DNA of 8,027 nt from Thiotrichaceae bacterium (GTDB lineage: Bacteria; Pseudomonadota; Gammaproteobacteria; Thiotrichales; Thiotrichaceae). This document shows, piece after piece, positions 5,903 through 8,027 of the stretch; within the stretch, counting starts at the first letter, position 1; the number at the start of each line of letters is the position of its first letter. The notes under the pieces are model-generated. The model searched no databases. It was not told the DNA's origin and was given only the letters and a program-made list of their open reading frames with translations. The stretch is from assembly GCA_027024625.1 (NCBI GenBank), contig JALVRY010000489.1, forward strand, positions 1 to 8,027, written 5' to 3'. The translations under genes and the position numbers were made by a program.

Positions 5903-6282
5903 GGACTTTCCACCTCAACATCTTCCCAGTCGTCATTATTAATCCGTATCAATTCACGTATAGATAGAGGCAATAAGATTACTGCACAAACAATCCACAA
6001 CGCCCACCAATAGCTCATAAAAAAACTGCCTGGAGCAAAGGTGAGTACTGGCACAAGAAGACCAGCCAAACCATAATAATGGTATGCTGCTATCTGTGTA
6101 TAATAGCCTACCTTAGGGTGTGGAAAATGCCGAAACATTGCGTACACAAATATAGAAGCCCCAAACCAAAGGATAAAAATTGGAAATGGGACGATAATTG
6201 CCGCAAGATTTCCATAAATAAAATATTTTGCCGATTTCTTCGCCACTTCCGCAGTAACAACTTGTGTTTTTACTTGGTTCAT
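5899..6282 (-). CDS. Three-span membrane protein of unknown function
   Basis: This 127-residue protein has three predicted membrane helices, at about residues 21-50, 63-83 and 88-108, each dense in Phe, Ile, Leu and Trp. A short polar N terminus precedes them, and the tail is strongly acidic ([13 protein letters not shown]). The loop between helices 1 and 2 contains [14 protein letters not shown], with two histidines, and AYHYYG lies at the start of helix 2. I do not recognise a named family; it reads like a conserved hypothetical inner-membrane protein. Its stop overlaps the bioB start by four bases, so it is translated in step with bioB and is probably the first gene of the operon. A role in biotin precursor uptake is conceivable, but no transporter signature is visible. 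No clear ribosome binding site precedes ATG 6282. Confidence 0.8.
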   Translation of the reverse strand: MNQVKTQVVTAEVAKKSAKYFIYGNLAAIIVPFPIFILWFGASIFVYAMFRHFPHPKVGYYTQIAAYHYYGLAGLLVPVLTFAPGSFFMSYWWALWIVCAVILLPLSIRELIRINNDDWEDVEVESP

Positions 6283-6379
6283 TTGAATTTACGATAGTTA
6301 AGATTCACAATGAACCAGTCTAACTACTACAGACATACTGTCAAATGATAATAAACAATCTCGATACTAAGAAATATCA

Positions 6380-6655
6380 ATGAAAATAATCCCAAACACT
6401 GAAACAGTTCGCCATCTATGCCATTTTCATGGAGGAAATAAGTATTACTTACTAGCAGGAAATCAATCAACAAGACCCATATTAGTCACTGACGTTAAAA
6501 ACTTAGAGCTTCTAAGCTCAGAACTGAAGAGTTGGTGCGGTATGAATATTGATGTATATGATACTAAATCACTAGATGACAAGGCGATAAATACTATCAA
6601 ATCTGGAGTTCCCTTACACCTAGCCGCTGAGAATATGAACCTAACAGAAGTTTAA
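6380..6655 (+). CDS. Orphan hypothetical protein, 91 residues
   Basis: This ORF lies alone on the plus strand between two minus-strand units, divergent from the membrane protein-bioB operon. It is soluble, without signal or membrane segment. The second half (residues 43-76, with LELLSSELKSW, then NIDVYDTKSL and ending AINTIKSGVPL) follows the spacing seen at the C-terminal end of small MNT-type nucleotidyltransferase domains. The catalytic GS...DxD motif of that family is absent, so this may be a degenerate or truncated relative, or coincidence. The N-terminal half has CHFHGGNKYYLLAGNQ and is unrecognised. The ribosome binding site is weak (AAGAAA) and no good promoter is visible in the 97-base divergent gap. 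It could be noncoding; moderate to low confidence. Confidence 0.5.
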   Translation: MKIIPNTETVRHLCHFHGGNKYYLLAGNQSTRPILVTDVKNLELLSSELKSWCGMNIDVYDTKSLDDKAINTIKSGVPLHLAAENMNLTEV

Positions 6656-6667
6656 GTCGCTACGTTC

Positions 6668-6684
6668 AGATCAATTATTGATCT
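6668..6684 (+). terminator. Small stem-loop after the orphan ORF
   Basis: AGATCAA pairs perfectly with TTGATCT around a TTA loop, beginning 13 bases after the orphan ORF stop. There is no T run after it, so it is at best a weak terminator or an mRNA 3-prime stabiliser. Confidence 0.25.
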
Positions 6685-6739
6685 CTATGCTCCACAACAC
6701 ATAAACACATAGAACTAATATAAATAAATCCACAAACGA

Positions 6740-6767
6740 AACAAGCCGAGTAAAAACTCGGCTTGTT
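6740..6767 (-). terminator. Terminator of the rpoA-rplQ transcript
   Basis: AACAAGCCGAG and CTCGGCTTGTT form a perfect 11-base-pair stem with a six-base loop. On the minus strand the stem runs into a T-rich stretch (TTTCGTTTG), 60 bases beyond the rplQ stop, as expected for the end of the alpha operon. The plus-strand side lacks a T run, but the hairpin also faces the orphan ORF transcript. Confidence 0.8.
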
Positions 6768-6827
6768 GACTTACTAGATGTAAGAGCAGGATAACTTAAT
6801 AGTTAAACTAACCAGCCATAATACAAT

Positions 6828-7217
6828 CTAATCTTGCTCTGCTGTTTCAGGAGCATCTGAGACACGACCTACTAATTCAACATAAGCCATTGGTGCTTTA
6901 TCGCCTGCACGGAAACCACACTTAATAATACGCATATAGCCACCAGGGCGTTCTAAGAAGTGAGGACCAAGTTCAGAAAATAGTTTACCTACTGTTTCTT
7001 TATCACGCAAACGAGAAAAGACGATACGACGATTATGCACTGTATCAGTTTTAGCTCGTGTGATTAATGGCTCAACAACACGACGTAATTCTTTTGCTTT
7101 AGGTAATGTTGTTTTAATTGCTTCATGTTTAATCATTGCGTTAGCTAAACTCTGAAGCATCGCTTTACGGTTAGAACTATTACGATTAAATTGACGACCA
7201 CTATTACGATGACGCAT
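6828..7217 (-). CDS. rplQ: 50S ribosomal protein L17 (bL17)
   Basis: bL17 is a bacterial large-subunit protein that binds 23S rRNA near the peptide exit tunnel. The 129-residue length is close to the usual size for gammaproteobacteria. The opening [20 protein letters not shown] is the family hallmark, followed by [22 protein letters not shown] and the C-terminal [23 protein letters not shown] block. A short acidic tail ([10 protein letters not shown]) follows, as in many relatives. The ribosome binding site AGAGGA (7226-7231) overlaps the rpoA stop codon and sits eight bases before ATG, so translation follows rpoA closely. It is the last gene of the alpha operon, with a strong terminator after it. 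Confidence 0.98.
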   Translation of the reverse strand: MRHRNSGRQFNRNSSNRKAMLQSLANAMIKHEAIKTTLPKAKELRRVVEPLITRAKTDTVHNRRIVFSRLRDKETVGKLFSELGPHFLERPGGYMRIIKCGFRAGDKAPMAYVELVGRVSDAPETAEQD

Positions 7218-7230
7218 TTCTTATATCCTC

Positions 7231-8027
7231 TTAACCAACTTTCAGTTCTTGATCTTCAAGAGCTGCTGGTGGCCAATTTTCTAATGTAGTGCCTAGCGTT
7301 AAACCAAACTGTCCTAGAACATCTTTAATTTCTGTTAGAGACTTCTTACCAAGATTAGGAGTCTTCAATAATTCCGTTTCTGTGCGCTGAACCAAATCAC
7401 CGATGTAGTACAAACTCTCGGCTTTCAAGCAATTTGCAGAACGAACTGTCAACTCTAAGTCATCAACAGGTCGTAGTAGTACAGGATCAATTGCAGGCTC
7501 TTCAGGCTCTGGCTCTACTGGCTCTTCAATTGTTAAGTCGAAGAACACAGCAAGTTGTTCATGCATAATCTGTGCAGCATCACTAATGGTGTCTTTTGGG
7601 TCAACTGAACCATCTGTCTGCAATTCAATGATAAGCTTATCCATATCAGTATGCTGTTCATGACGAGCAGTATCGACATTGTAAGCAACACGAACAATTG
7701 GACTAAAACTGGCATCTAGTACTAATGTACCTAATGGCAATTCCGGAGCATCAATACCTCGACGAAGTGGAGCAGGCTGATAACCACGCCCTTTTTCTAT
7801 CTTCATTGTCATTTCAAAAGAGACTTCTTTTGTCAATGTCGCGATCACATGATCCGCATCAACAACTTCAGCATCATGACCTAACTCAATATCAGCTGCT
7901 GTAACAACACATGGACCAGTCTTTTTGATCGATAGAGTAGCTTCGTCCTTTGAATGTAAAACTACTGCCAATGATTTAAGATTTAATAGAATCTCAACCA
8001 CGTCTTCTTGAACACCCTCAATAACAC
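7231..8027 (-). CDS. rpoA: RNA polymerase alpha subunit, N terminus outside the window
   Basis: RpoA dimerises to seed assembly of RNA polymerase and contacts UP elements and activators through its C-terminal domain. The frame runs to the right edge (VIEGVQED before VVEILLNLK), so the GTG at 8001 is an internal valine, not the start; by comparison with the E. coli protein roughly 65-70 N-terminal residues are missing. Visible are the end of the assembly domain ([25 protein letters not shown]) and an interdomain linker rich in Glu and Pro ([15 protein letters not shown]). The C-terminal domain has [19 protein letters not shown], holding the Arg, Asn, Cys and Lys that bind UP-element DNA, then [14 protein letters not shown]. 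The protein ends [17 protein letters not shown]. It is followed by rplQ after 13 bases. Confidence 0.98.
   Translation of the reverse strand, partial: VIEGVQEDVVEILLNLKSLAVVLHSKDEATLSIKKTGPCVVTAADIELGHDAEVVDADHVIATLTKEVSFEMTMKIEKGRGYQPAPLRRGIDAPELPLGTLVLDASFSPIVRVAYNVDTARHEQHTDMDKLIIELQTDGSVDPKDTISDAAQIMHEQLAVFFDLTIEEPVEPEPEEPAIDPVLLRPVDDLELTVRSANCLKAESLYYIGDLVQRTETELLKTPNLGKKSLTEIKDVLGQFGLTLGTTLENWPPAALEDQELKVG

Noticed and set aside
6338..6368. Possible promoter for the orphan ORF (CTGTCA and GATACT)
   Set aside because: The hexamers are 19 bases apart and both are poor matches, so it is not distinguishable from A/T-rich background.
7999..8001. GTG at 8001 as the start of rpoA
   Set aside because: The upstream codons VIEGVQED match conserved RpoA sequence, so the frame continues out of the window and this GTG encodes an internal valine.

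Overview
The window looks like a chromosomal segment of a moderately A/T-rich gammaproteobacterium. RpoA, bL17, RsmG, MnmG and BioB all read as gammaproteobacterial types, and the rpoA-rplQ pair is the end of the conserved ribosomal alpha operon. I cannot fix the order from sequence alone; Methylococcales or Thiotrichales relatives seem plausible.

Layout. Positions 1-1235 form a plus-strand, A/T-rich accessory block: the tail of an unidentified protein, a 41-residue single-pass membrane protein, a terminator, a HigBA-like toxin-antitoxin pair, a short ORF that may be a remnant, and a second terminator identical to the first over 28 bp. Positions 1236-1560 hold no convincing gene. They contain a tandem 12-bp repeat with a perfect extended -10 promoter motif, and a minus-strand hairpin that probably ends the rsmG transcript. 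From 6282 down to 1562, five minus-strand genes are close enough to be one operon: a three-span membrane protein of unknown role, bioB (biotin synthase), mnmG (tRNA wobble-uridine modification), a gene for a basic protein with two AP2-like segments, and rsmG (16S rRNA G527 methylation). At 6380-6655 there is a lone plus-strand ORF, divergent from this operon. At the right edge rpoA (truncated by the window) and rplQ run on the minus strand and end in a strong hairpin at 6740-6767.

How it fits together. The core genes serve transcription (RpoA), translation (bL17, MnmG, RsmG) and cofactor synthesis (BioB). The classical gidA-gidB pair (mnmG-rsmG) is split by the AP2-like gene, is led by bioB, and is not followed by parAB within the window. 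The accessory block starts just beyond rsmG. The points most worth a second look are the AP2-like gene inside the mnmG-rsmG pair, the identical terminators bracketing the toxin-antitoxin module, and the small membrane and orphan ORFs. I found no CRISPR array, tRNA, rRNA, transposase or integrase. Nothing here amounts to a clearly new multi-gene system.
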